Shown here piece by piece: positions 7,140 through 14,162 of a stretch of 64,000 nucleotides of DNA. The notes under the pieces were generated by a model. That model did not search any database and was not told the origin of the DNA. It saw only the letters and a list, made by a program, of their open reading frames with translations. Position numbers and translations under genes: made by a program. This DNA comes from Agathobaculum massiliense. GTDB taxonomy: Bacteria; Bacillota; Clostridia; Oscillospirales; Butyricicoccaceae. The stretch spans positions 992,001 through 1,056,000 of the forward strand of contig NZ_OMPN01000001.1 of NCBI RefSeq assembly GCF_900291975.1. The letters run 5' to 3'. The stretch's first letter is position 1, and every line of letters starts with the position of its first letter.

Positions 7140-7620
7140 CAATAAAAACTTGCATGAGGAACAGGTACAATTTAGATACAGCCAAAGAAAATCGGCTGCT
7201 TGATCCTTGAAAACTGAATACACAGTCATCGAATACGTTCCTGTTGCCGGTGCGAGAGCATCAGCCACATCAGCGGTACGCCGAGACGTATCGGATAGAG
7301 AAACAGAACGACTTTCTTCTATAAATTAAGCGCTTGTCTCTCTCCCGATGCCAGCGATCAATACTGGCTTGTAAATATTGGGTTGCTCCCAATACGGCCA
7401 TGAAAGCAACAGGATTAAAGATACTTCTCTACGGAGCTGGCGGAGAACCCGGCAGAGGTTAGATTCCTATGGAACTGATTCGCAATCAGTCGTTCGGTGA
7501 TTCCCTGAGGGCGTAAGCCCTCTTTCCCAGGGGTGCGTGGCAAATATGGGACACATAGACTTTTGGACTGACTGCCTGATTCCTTTCTGGCAGTCAGTTA
7601 TTACATAGCCAACGAAAGGA
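7140..7620 (+). ncRNA. Long structured-looking spacer upstream of the MazF-like gene
   Basis: 514 bp without a credible ORF lie between 7117 and 7632. I see several local stems: TTGGGTTGCTCCCAA near 7379, ACTGATTCGCAATCAGT near 7475, CCTGAGGGCGTAAGCCCTC near 7504, and GACTGACTGCC/GGCAGTCAGT near 7567-7598, followed by TTACATAG. The density of stems suggests a structured leader RNA or ncRNA. I do not recognise a known family. Confidence 0.4.
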
Positions 7621-7631
7621 GGTCATGGCAC

Positions 7632-8039
7632 ATGATGAAAGAAAATTGGGTATATTGCCGTGGTGATATTTATTGCGCCAAGCTGGACCCGGTAGTTGGG
7701 TCGGAACAAGGCGGCATCCGTCCGGTTATCGTCATTCAGAACGATACCGGTAATAAACACGCTCCCACATTGATTGTGGCAACGGTCACCACCAGAATCC
7801 ATAAGAAAGCGAATATGCCGACGCACTTTGTTATTTACGACAATCCTGCATTCAAAGAAGCGTCCGTTGTTCAGCTGGAACAGATTCGTACCATTGATAA
7901 AAGCAGGATTGATAATTACTTAGGTAAGGTAACGCCCCGTGAAATGGTAGCGATTGAGAAAGCCTTATCTGTCAGCCTGGCAATGGAACAGCTGAAAAAG
8001 CGTTCCCCAAAACATAAAGCAAAGAGAGCGAAGGAGTGA
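7632..8039 (+). CDS. MazF/PemK-family endoribonuclease toxin-like protein
   Basis: 135 residues. The MazF fold signature is clear: RGDIYCAKLDPVVGSEQGG, IRPVIVIQND, then TLIVATVTT, EASVVQLEQIRTI and the closing helix. MazF proteins are usually sequence-specific mRNA interferases. The C-terminus carries an extra basic tail (KKRSPKHKAKRAKE). No conventional antitoxin precedes it; the next gene, 6 bp downstream, is an excisionase-like HTH protein, so it may work in element stability or regulation rather than as a standard toxin pair. GGAGG precedes the start. Confidence 0.85.
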   Translation: MMKENWVYCRGDIYCAKLDPVVGSEQGGIRPVIVIQNDTGNKHAPTLIVATVTTRIHKKANMPTHFVIYDNPAFKEASVVQLEQIRTIDKSRIDNYLGKVTPREMVAIEKALSVSLAMEQLKKRSPKHKAKRAKE

Positions 8040-8045
8040 ACATAA

Positions 8046-8282
8046 ATGTTTGAAGAAAGAATCGCTGCCATGAATCAGCGCACCGAAGAAGCGATGGCTG
8101 CTAACGCAGTTCAGTTTGATAAGAGAACCTATACGGTTGATGAGATTCAGGATATTCTGGGCATCAGCAGAACCAGCGCATACAACCTTGTGAAAAAGAA
8201 AGTTTTCCATAGCGTCCGCATCGGTGGCAGTATCAGAATCTCCAAAAAGAGTTTTGATGAGTGGTTGGATCATCAAATGTAA
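8046..8282 (+). CDS. Excisionase-type HTH protein
   Basis: A 78-residue protein with a winged MerR/Xis-like HTH at residues 28-76: YTVDEIQDILGISRTSAYN, then RIGGSIRISKKSFDEWL. Such proteins bend DNA to steer integrase toward excision or act as regulators. It starts 6 bp after the MazF-like stop and ends before a terminator, so the two form a short operon. Confidence 0.8.
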   Translation: MFEERIAAMNQRTEEAMAANAVQFDKRTYTVDEIQDILGISRTSAYNLVKKKVFHSVRIGGSIRISKKSFDEWLDHQM

Positions 8283-8342
8283 GATTTGTCAAGGGCGTCG
8301 TACAACCCGGCGACAAACTTCAAAACATATTGAGAGTTCGAT

Positions 8343-8386
8343 AAAATGTAGCCATGACAAGAAACACATGGCTACATTTTTTACAT
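8343..8386 (+). terminator. Terminator of the MazF-Xis operon
   Basis: AAAATGTAGCCATG pairs with CATGGCTACATTTT and runs into TTTTAC. The motif TTACATAG (8381-8388) follows at once and merges with the Shine-Dalgarno of the next gene. Confidence 0.75.
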
Positions 8387-8399
8387 AGGAGGTTGTACG

Positions 8400-9023
8400 A
8401 TGGCGGAAATGAGAAAACGCACGAGTATGTCTGTTCTGGAAATGGGCAGGATGCTCGGTCTTGGTAAAACGGAGTCATACTGGCTCATTAAGAAGAATTA
8501 CTTCAAAACCATTCTTGTCGGCAACACCATGAGGGTGATGATCGACAGCTTTGAAGAATGGTATGCCAATCAGTTCAAATACCAGAAGGTCGATGGAACC
8601 CCTCCCGGCGAGGAATTGAAGAAAACTACATATTCAATGGAGGAGCTTGGACAGCGCCTTGGGCTGAAAGAAGCGACTGCTTACGAACTGGTTGCCAAAG
8701 GGCATTTTGATGTGGTCGATGTCCTGGGCAAGCGCAGAGTGACAAAGGAGAGCTTTGAAAGATGGTATGCTTCTCAAACCGATTACCGCACGGTAGAGGA
8801 TCAGGAACTGGATGCAGATATTATGGCATCCACCTACGGTCTGCCGGAAATGGCAAGAATGCTTGGGGTACATCGTCAGACCATTTACTATATCGTTGCC
8901 AATGAAGATTTTGAGCTTATCAAGGTTGGCAGGTATAAGCGAGCTACCAAAGAGAGCTTTGAAAAATGGTATCACAATCAGACCCGCTACCAGTTAGCGG
9001 AAGATAGACAGGAAAGGAGCTGA
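8400..9023 (+). CDS. Triple-domain excisionase-like DNA-binding protein
   Basis: 207 residues made of three consecutive Xis/MerR-type HTH repeats of about 65 residues, each ending in a similar strand-helix: DSFEEWYANQFKYQ, ESFERWYASQTDYR, ESFEKWYHNQTRYQ. Standard excisionases have one such domain. Three in one chain could span several adjacent sites near the element end. It lies 4 bp before the integrase start, supporting a role as directionality factor. GGAGG lies upstream, overlapping a TTACATAG motif. Confidence 0.8.
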   Translation: MAEMRKRTSMSVLEMGRMLGLGKTESYWLIKKNYFKTILVGNTMRVMIDSFEEWYANQFKYQKVDGTPPGEELKKTTYSMEELGQRLGLKEATAYELVAKGHFDVVDVLGKRRVTKESFERWYASQTDYRTVEDQELDADIMASTYGLPEMARMLGVHRQTIYYIVANEDFELIKVGRYKRATKESFEKWYHNQTRYQLAEDRQERS

Positions 9024-9027
9024 TTAC

Positions 9028-10401
9028 ATGGCATCTATCGTTAAGAGAAAAAAGAAGTATTCTGTGGTTTATACATACACCGATGAGAACGGCAACAAGC
9101 GTCAGAAGTGGGAAACCTTTGAAACGAATGCCGAAGCAAAGAAAAGGAAGTTGCAGGTTGAATATGAGCAGGAGTCCGGAACCTTTATTCCCCCTTCTGC
9201 TAAAACCGTCAATGATCTTTTGGATGAGTATATGTCAATCTATGGTGTGAACACCTGGGCGATGTCTACCTATGAAAGCAGAAAGAGCCTGATTGCAAAC
9301 TATATTCGTCCCCTCATCGGTGATATGAAGCTGGAGGATGTCACGCCGAGAATCATGGACAAGTATTACCGAGATTTGCTTTCTGTCAAAGCGGTTTCTT
9401 CTAAGTATGTAAAAGCCCGTACAGAATATCTGACTCCGCATACTGTCCGAGAGGTTCACAAGACATTGCGAAATGCTTTCAATCAAGCGGTCAAGTGGGA
9501 ATTGATGACCAGAAACCCTGTGGAGCACGCTACGCTGCCGAAAGAAGAACACAAGACCAGGGATATCTGGACAGCAGAAGTGCTCCAGAAGGCTCTGGAA
9601 GCCTGTGACGATGATATTCTTCGTCTGGCTATTAACCTTGCCTTCTCCTGTTCCCTGCGAATGGGCGAGCTTCTGGGGCTTACCTGGGACTGTATTGACA
9701 TTTCCCCCACCAGTATTGAACTTGGTCAGGCAAGCATCTTCGTTGAAAAGGAGTTGCAGAGAGTAAATCGTGAAGCGATGGCAGATCTGGACGGTAAGGA
9801 CATCATGTTCAAGTTCCCACCGACCTTCGCCAGTACGCATACCGCATTGGTTCTCAAAACTCCTAAGACCAAAACAAGTGTCCGCAAGGTGTTCTTACCG
9901 AAAACCGTAGCGGAAATGTTGGTACAGCGAAAGGCTGACATCGAAGAACTGAAAGACCTTTTCGGTGACGAGTTCGTAGACTTCAATCTGGTTTTCTGTT
10001 CTTCCAATGGCAAGCCGATTGAGGGGCAGGTTATCAACCGTGCTTTCAATAAGCTGATTGAGGAGAAGGGACTGCCGAAAGTGGTTTTCCATAGTCTCCG
10101 ACATTCCAGTATCACTTACAAGCTGAAGCTGAACGGCGGCGATATGAAATCCGTTCAAGGCGATTCCGGTCATGCACAGGTCAAGATGGTAGCGGATGTT
10201 TACTCCCATATCATCGACGATGACCGCAGACTGAACGCTGAAAGAATGGAAGCTGCGTTCTACTCAGGCAGACAGGCAACGCCTGAGCCGGTTCAACCAG
10301 CCGCAACGGAAAGCTCCGCTGATGATAAAGAACTTCTTCTGAAGCTTCTGCAAAATCCGGAAATGGCAGCACTCCTGAAGTCGCTGGCAAAAACATTATA
10401 G
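9028..10401 (+). CDS. Tyrosine integrase of the outer element
   Basis: 457 residues, longer than most Tn916-type integrases. It contains an N-terminal arm-binding domain (YSVVYTYTDENGNKRQKWE), a SAM-like core-binding domain (about 60-175) and a catalytic domain. Catalytic residues appear in SCSLRMGELLGLTWD (Arg), FHSLRHSSITY (HxxR), SGHAQVKM (His) and YSHII (Tyr). The C-terminal 50 residues are an unusual alanine/glutamate-rich extension. It lies about 790 bp from the tRNA-Arg attachment site at 11,189, so it is the likely catalyst of integration there. Confidence 0.93.
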   Translation: MASIVKRKKKYSVVYTYTDENGNKRQKWETFETNAEAKKRKLQVEYEQESGTFIPPSAKTVNDLLDEYMSIYGVNTWAMSTYESRKSLIANYIRPLIGDMKLEDVTPRIMDKYYRDLLSVKAVSSKYVKARTEYLTPHTVREVHKTLRNAFNQAVKWELMTRNPVEHATLPKEEHKTRDIWTAEVLQKALEACDDDILRLAINLAFSCSLRMGELLGLTWDCIDISPTSIELGQASIFVEKELQRVNREAMADLDGKDIMFKFPPTFASTHTALVLKTPKTKTSVRKVFLPKTVAEMLVQRKADIEELKDLFGDEFVDFNLVFCSSNGKPIEGQVINRAFNKLIEEKGLPKVVFHSLRHSSITYKLKLNGGDMKSVQGDSGHAQVKMVADVYSHIIDDDRRLNAERMEAAFYSGRQATPEPVQPAATESSADDKELLLKLLQNPEMAALLKSLAKTL

Positions 10402-10410
10402 TAACTGCAA

Positions 10411-10455
10411 GGGCAGATCCTTTTACATAGCTACAATAGCTGTAAAAGGGTCTGC
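10411..10455 (+). terminator. Terminator after the integrase
   Basis: A long stem, GGGCAGATCCTTTTACA pairing with TGTAAAAGGGTCTGCCC (one G-T pair), with a 13-nt loop and a following TTATTTTTTT. The loop starts inside a TTACATAG motif (10,423-10,430). Confidence 0.85.
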
Positions 10456-10486
10456 CCTTATTTTTTTGTTATGGAGGTCAACGAGT

Positions 10487-10792
10487 ATGGATAGAATCTT
10501 TATGGACGAGTATTACGAGCATCTGAGAGCTGACAATATCGAGGCATTTTCCAAGGAAAGGAACGACGAATATGTTGGCAGAGCTGAGGAATACAAAGCA
10601 GCAAAGTCGGCATTGCTTGAAGGATTGGGACTTGAGCATTTGTTTGACCATAGCCATGAACTGACTCCGAAAGAGAAAGAAATATGGATGCTGTTCGATA
10701 GGGTTGATGTAGCAGAGCTTCTTGCAAGGGATGCTTTTGCCAAGGGTGCTTATATGCTCGGCGCTGAGGATAGAGAGATTATGCTGAAATAA
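10487..10792 (+). CDS. Small conserved-looking protein downstream of the integrase
   Basis: A 101-residue acidic, helical protein beginning MDRIFMDEYYEHLRADN and ending with GAYMLGAEDREIMLK. No enzyme motif is visible. The ATG at 10,487 follows GGAGGTCAACGAGT. It has its own leader after the integrase terminator. I do not recognise the family; its position between integrase and element end suggests an accessory ICE protein. Confidence 0.6.
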   Translation: MDRIFMDEYYEHLRADNIEAFSKERNDEYVGRAEEYKAAKSALLEGLGLEHLFDHSHELTPKEKEIWMLFDRVDVAELLARDAFAKGAYMLGAEDREIMLK

Positions 10793-10816
10793 AAAAAGAC
10801 CTGCTTCGGCGGGTCT
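10793..10816 (-). terminator. Hairpin with TTCG tetraloop
   Basis: AGACCTGC, TTCG, GCGGGTCT with an A-tract on its left side, so the minus-strand RNA would end in U7. It follows the small gene's stop directly and may protect it from transcription entering the element. Confidence 0.65.
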
Positions 10817-11188
10817 AAATTACATAGAATCATTGAGTCTGAAAAACCTTTGAAATTCTTAATAATTCTGGTTGAAAAATTCATTTTGAAATGATATATA
10901 AAACAGACTGAAATCTGTGTCTAAGGACACCCGCACCCTCACACGAGAATGAATAGGATTTCCTATCATTTCGCATCACGAGAAGTTACATAGTGACATT
11001 TACTTGCACTTGCAACGTCCACCAAAAATCGAAAGACTTGCTAATTTCGAGCCAATCGGACGGTGTAAAATCCCTCTGAATTAGCTATCACAGCGTAGTA
11101 TCAGATGGGATTTGAAATGCTGAAAAACCTTGTATTTCCAAGCATTTTTAAGCATTAGATGCCACTTCCCGATGTCGTATCGGGTCTA
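10817..11188. other. Non-coding right terminus of the integrative element
   Basis: 372 bp with no gene. It contains two TTACATAG motifs (10,820-10,827 and 10,986-10,993), repeated AAGCATT elements near 11,140-11,155 and a small hairpin CCCGAT/ATCGGG at 11,168-11,184 beside the tRNA junction. These are plausible integrase arm or core sites, but none is proved. Confidence 0.45.
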
Positions 11189-11233
11189 CTCCTAAGCGGA
11201 ACGTCGCAGGTTCGATTCCTGTCGGGGACGCCA
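11189..11233 (+). tRNA. 3' fragment of tRNA-Arg(CCU): attachment site
   Basis: Starting at the anticodon loop CTCCTAA (11,189-11,195), the sequence continues with the 3' anticodon strand GCGGA, variable loop, T-arm GCAGG TTCGATT CCTGT, acceptor strand, discriminator and CCA. The bases before it (GGTCTA) do not pair with GCGGA and no D-arm is present, so the 5' half is missing. This is the usual scar of an integrase that recombines at the anticodon loop; the intact tRNA should be regenerated at the other end, outside the window. Confidence 0.8.
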
Positions 11234-11244
11234 ATCTGCATGCC

Positions 11245-11290
11245 GTGCCGCGGTCCTTTGTCTGCATAGGGCCGCGGCACTTTCCTTTTG
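11245..11290 (+). terminator. tRNA terminator
   Basis: GTGCCGCGG pairs with CCGCGGCAC and is followed by TTTCCTTTT. It is the terminator of the original tRNA-Arg transcript. Confidence 0.7.
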
Positions 11291-11295
11291 CGCCC

Positions 11296-11324
11296 TTGAC
11301 AAGCCCGCCCCCACTCCGTATAAT
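11296..11324 (+). promoter_or_regulatory. Consensus sigma-A promoter of the redox operon
   Basis: TTGACA, 17 bp, TATAAT, ending 44 bp before the ATG at 11,369. Both hexamers are perfect. Confidence 0.85.
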
Positions 11325-11368
11325 GACAGAAACCGCAATCCTACACATCACTGTTCAGGAGGAGTTCT

Positions 11369-11992
11369 ATGCTGTTGCGATACCGTTTTTCCCTATTGAG
11401 CGCCGTGCTCGCGCTCGCACTGTCCCTTGGTGCCTGCGCCCCGATGGAGGATGCCGGCACCGCGCCGCAGGCGCCTGTCTCGGACACGGACACTGCGCCC
11501 AATGAAACGCCCGCGGATGATTCTCAAGCGTCGGCCGGCGTTATGAGCCGCTTTACCGCCACCGACCTGGAGGGCGTCGAGGTTGACCAGTCCATTTTCT
11601 CGGACTACAAGCTGACGATGGTCAACGTTTGGGCTACGTTCTGCACCCCGTGCATCAACGAAATGCCCGACCTCGGCGAACTGGCGGCCGAATATAGCGA
11701 TCAAGGCGTGCGTATCGTCGGCCTGGTCCTGGACACCCTGGATTCGGACGGTTCGATCAGCGAAAGCCAGGTGGAGACGGCGAAAGAGATCGTGGACCAG
11801 ACTGGCGCGGACTACCTGCACCTGCTCCCCTCGCCCGACCTGTATCATATTCTGTCCGACATCACCGGCGTACCGACCACGTTTTTCGTGGACAGCACAG
11901 GCGCGCAGGTGGGTCATGCTATTGTCACCGCGCAAAGCAAGGATGCGTGGATCGAAACGATTGACAGCATGCTAGCGGAGGTGGAGGCGTGA
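11369..11992 (+). CDS. TlpA-like thioredoxin-fold lipoprotein
   Basis: 207 residues. A signal peptide ends in a lipobox (LSLGACAP; the lipid-modified Cys is about residue 23), then a low-complexity linker and a TlpA/AhpC-type thioredoxin domain with catalytic CTPC in WATFCTPCINEMP (about 88-100) and the cis-proline in GVPTTFFVD. Such proteins reduce disulfides outside the membrane. It overlaps the next small CXXC gene by 4 bp and leads a three-gene redox operon, in which the membrane polyferredoxin probably supplies electrons. Confidence 0.9.
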   Translation: MLLRYRFSLLSAVLALALSLGACAPMEDAGTAPQAPVSDTDTAPNETPADDSQASAGVMSRFTATDLEGVEVDQSIFSDYKLTMVNVWATFCTPCINEMPDLGELAAEYSDQGVRIVGLVLDTLDSDGSISESQVETAKEIVDQTGADYLHLLPSPDLYHILSDITGVPTTFFVDSTGAQVGHAIVTAQSKDAWIETIDSMLAEVEA

Positions 11993-12135
11993 GCTTTCTG
12001 CGGCGCAACCGGATAGCGGCGGCGTTAATGCTGGCCGCCGTGGTGTGCCTCGCGCTTGGCGTATGGCGCGGGGAAACCGAAACCGTTTTCCGCAAAGCGG
12101 TTATGATTTGTATGGAGTGCATCGGCCTTGGGTAG
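11989..12135 (+). CDS. Small CXXC membrane protein (CD1871A-like)
   Basis: A 48-residue protein from a GTG that overlaps the TlpA stop (GTGA). It has one hydrophobic helix (about residues 9-24) and ends with ICMECIGLG, the CXXC tail I associate with the CD1871A family. Its stop overlaps the TTG start of the polyferredoxin gene, so the three are translationally coupled. It probably relays electrons between the membrane protein and the TlpA-like lipoprotein. Confidence 0.8.
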   Translation: MSFLRRNRIAAALMLAAVVCLALGVWRGETETVFRKAVMICMECIGLG

Positions 12136-13003
12136 ACTGCGGAAGCATGCGCGCATGCTCGTCCAGCTCGCCTTTACCGCCCTGACGAACGGTTACGCCG
12201 CCGGCTTTGCAAAGGGCAGCATTTATAAAGGACCTGGAAAATTTATCTGCCTGCCCGGCCTGAACTGCTACTCCTGCCCCGGCGCGCTCGGCTCGTGTCC
12301 GATCGGTTCGCTACAGGCGGTCATCGGCAGCCGCAGCTATCGATTCTCCTTTTATATCGCCGGCTTCCTACTCCTGTTCGGCGCGCTGTTCGGCAGGCTG
12401 GTATGCGGCTGGCTGTGTCCGTTCGGGCTGGTGCAGGACCTGCTGTATAAAATCCCCTTTGTCAAAAAGCTGCGCCGCCTGCCCGGCGACCGCTGGCTCA
12501 AATATCTGAAATACGTCATCCTTGCAGGCTTTGTCATCGTGCTGCCCCTGACCGTGCTGGATATTGTCGGGCAGGGACAGCCTTGGTTCTGCAAATACAT
12601 CTGCCCCTCCGGCACGCTGTTCGCGGGCATCCCGCTGATTGCCTCCAATCCTCCGCTGCGAGCCGCGCTCGGCTGGCTGTTCACCTGGAAAGCCGCGATC
12701 CTTGCCGCTCTGCTGCTGCTTTCCCTGCTGGTATACCGGCCGTTCTGCCGTTATCTCTGCCCGCTCGGCGCCATATACGGGCTGTTCAATCCGGCCGCGC
12801 TCTACCGGTTCCGCATTGACAAGGAAAAATGCACGGGCTGCGGTGCGTGCCAAAAGGCGTGTAAGCTGGATATCCCGATCCACCAGACGCCCAACAGTCC
12901 GGAATGCATCCGCTGCGGGGACTGCCGGCGCGCCTGTCCGCACGGCGCTATCTGCACCGCAAACCGGCGCGCGGCCAGACCTTTCGGGAAAACGCGGACG
13001 TGA
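12128..13003 (+). CDS. Membrane 4Fe-4S polyferredoxin (NapH/YccM-like)
   Basis: 291 residues with about five transmembrane segments, paired CGWLCPFGLVQDLLY and CRYLCPLGAIYGLF motifs of the NapH/NosR family, and two C-terminal ferredoxin clusters (CTGCGACQKACKLDI and CIRCGDCRRACPHGAI). It likely moves electrons through the membrane to the periplasmic-side thioredoxin partner. TTG is taken as the start because it overlaps the preceding stop. A GC hairpin with TTTT follows at 13,002-13,023. Confidence 0.88.
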   Translation: MGRLRKHARMLVQLAFTALTNGYAAGFAKGSIYKGPGKFICLPGLNCYSCPGALGSCPIGSLQAVIGSRSYRFSFYIAGFLLLFGALFGRLVCGWLCPFGLVQDLLYKIPFVKKLRRLPGDRWLKYLKYVILAGFVIVLPLTVLDIVGQGQPWFCKYICPSGTLFAGIPLIASNPPLRAALGWLFTWKAAILAALLLLSLLVYRPFCRYLCPLGAIYGLFNPAALYRFRIDKEKCTGCGACQKACKLDIPIHQTPNSPECIRCGDCRRACPHGAICTANRRAARPFGKTRT

Positions 13004-13024
13004 CCGGTCCCATCCGGTCTTTTC
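13002..13024 (+). terminator. Terminator of the redox operon
   Basis: GACCGG, TCCCAT, CCGGTC then TTTTCC. The stem starts at the polyferredoxin stop codon. Confidence 0.6.
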
Positions 13025-13064
13025 CGGCAGGCACTATTTTTTACAGTTCCTCTCTGATTTTTCA

Positions 13065-13094
13065 TTGTCAAGCGTCGGGCAAATGTGCTATAAT
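13065..13094 (+). promoter_or_regulatory. Promoter of the phosphopantetheinyl transferase gene
   Basis: TTGTCA, 18 bp, TATAAT, about 35 bp before the start at 13,129. Confidence 0.65.
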
Positions 13095-13128
13095 ACCAAG
13101 GCGATAAAAAATTACAGGGGGTATTTCT

Positions 13129-13791
13129 GTGACTGCTGTATACGTCATTCCAATCACTGCCGTCGATCCTGACGACAGCAAGTCCCGCGCCCGCATCGCC
13201 CCCAACCGGCTGGAATGGATTGACCGCCGGCGCGGCACAGCGCGTATACAGAGCTTCGCGGCCATGCTGCTGCTCGAGTACGCGGTCGCGCAACATTTCC
13301 CCTGGGTGGTTCATCCGCTTGCGGTTTCCATCGCGGAGGGCGGTAAGCCTTACCTGGTTTCCGAGCCCGGCATCCATTTCAGCCTGTCCCACTCCGGAGA
13401 CTGGGCGGTGTGCGCGATCAGCGACCATCCGGTTGGCGTGGATATCGAATGGTGCGATCCCAACCGCCGCGATATCGCCTCCCGCTTTTTCCATAAGGAT
13501 GAGATCCGCTATCTGAATTCGCTGCCCCCCTACGCGCGGACCGACGCGTTTTATTCGCTCTGGACGCTCAAGGAAAGCTTTGTCAAATCCACCGGCCGCG
13601 GCCTTGACCTGCCTCTGCGCAGCTTCTGCGTCAAATTACGCTCCAATACCCGCCCTCAGCTCGACTGTCCGGATATGGAGCGACCCTATTCCCTGTTCCT
13701 GCCGCCGTTCTCGGCCGACCGTTCCTACCGGCTGGCCGTCTGCATCCAGCAGGCGGGCGCGGAAGATCCTGTCCTGCACATTCTCGACTAA
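13129..13791 (+). CDS. 4'-phosphopantetheinyl transferase (Sfp type)
   Basis: 220 residues. It transfers the phosphopantetheine arm of CoA to carrier proteins. Motifs: HFSLSHSGDWAVCAIS (about 83-98), VGVDIEW with the Mg-binding acidic pair (about 102-108), and FYSLWTLKESFVKSTGRGL (about 142-160), which holds the catalytic W/KE/K signature. It starts after GGGGG at 13,118-13,122 and has its own promoter and terminator. The window shows no polyketide or peptide synthetase, so it may simply serve acyl carrier protein. Confidence 0.9.
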   Translation: MTAVYVIPITAVDPDDSKSRARIAPNRLEWIDRRRGTARIQSFAAMLLLEYAVAQHFPWVVHPLAVSIAEGGKPYLVSEPGIHFSLSHSGDWAVCAISDHPVGVDIEWCDPNRRDIASRFFHKDEIRYLNSLPPYARTDAFYSLWTLKESFVKSTGRGLDLPLRSFCVKLRSNTRPQLDCPDMERPYSLFLPPFSADRSYRLAVCIQQAGAEDPVLHILD

Positions 13792-13798
13792 ACTGCAA

Positions 13799-13824
13799 GC
13801 AGTGGCTTTGCCGCTGCTTTTTTT
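13799..13824 (+). terminator. Terminator of the phosphopantetheinyl transferase gene
   Basis: GCAGTGGC pairs with GCCGCTGC and is followed by TTTTTTT. Confidence 0.8.
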
Positions 13825-13840
13825 ATCCCCAAACATCCAG

Positions 13841-13876
13841 AAAGCGGGCCGGCGCTATTGCGCCGGCCCGCTTTCC
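13841..13876 (-). terminator. Terminator of the TSCPD-HAD-YwlG gene group
   Basis: AAAGCGGGCCGGCGC pairs with GCGCCGGCCCGCTTT. The flanking A/T allows termination from both sides. Confidence 0.8.
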
Positions 13877-13890
13877 GTTCTGCCGCTGTT

Positions 13891-14148
13891 TTATTTTCCC
13901 TGTTCATACGCCGCCCGCACCGCGGCGGCGAGCTGGTCGGAGCATGAGGTCCCCTTGCCGCCGCAGCTGATGCCTTTGAAATATCCTTCGATCTGCGCGA
14001 CGGTCATTCCCTCGACCACGCGGCTGATCGCCTGCAGGTTGCCGTTGCAGCCACCGAGGAAGGATACGTTATGCACTGTGTCCCCTTCCAGGTCAAACGA
14101 TATTTTCATTGGGCAGACGCCCCGCGGCCGGTAATCATAATGCTGCAT
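13891..14148 (-). CDS. TSCPD-domain protein
   Basis: 85 residues, essentially one TSCPD domain: GVCPMKISFDLEGDTVHNVS, FLGGCNGNLQAISRVVEGM, ending GGKGTSCSDQLAAAV. The same domain is found at the C-terminus of class II ribonucleotide reductases; the stand-alone form has no established function. The start at 14,148 is internal to a longer frame and follows GGACAGGAAAA. It sits 14 bp after the HAD gene in the same direction. Confidence 0.8.
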   Translation of the reverse strand: MQHYDYRPRGVCPMKISFDLEGDTVHNVSFLGGCNGNLQAISRVVEGMTVAQIEGYFKGISCGGKGTSCSDQLAAAVRAAYEQGK

Positions 14149-14162
14149 TTTTCCTGTCCTCC

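Noticed and set aside
7240..7560. Group II intron in the long spacer
   Set aside because: GTGCGA near 7250 looked like an intron 5' end, but no domain V hairpin, no 3' AY end and no reverse transcriptase were seen.
11148..11351. Minus-strand ORF of 67 codons containing SPTGIEPATFRLG
   Set aside because: It is antisense to the tRNA-Arg fragment; this peptide is a well-known false ORF over tRNA genes.
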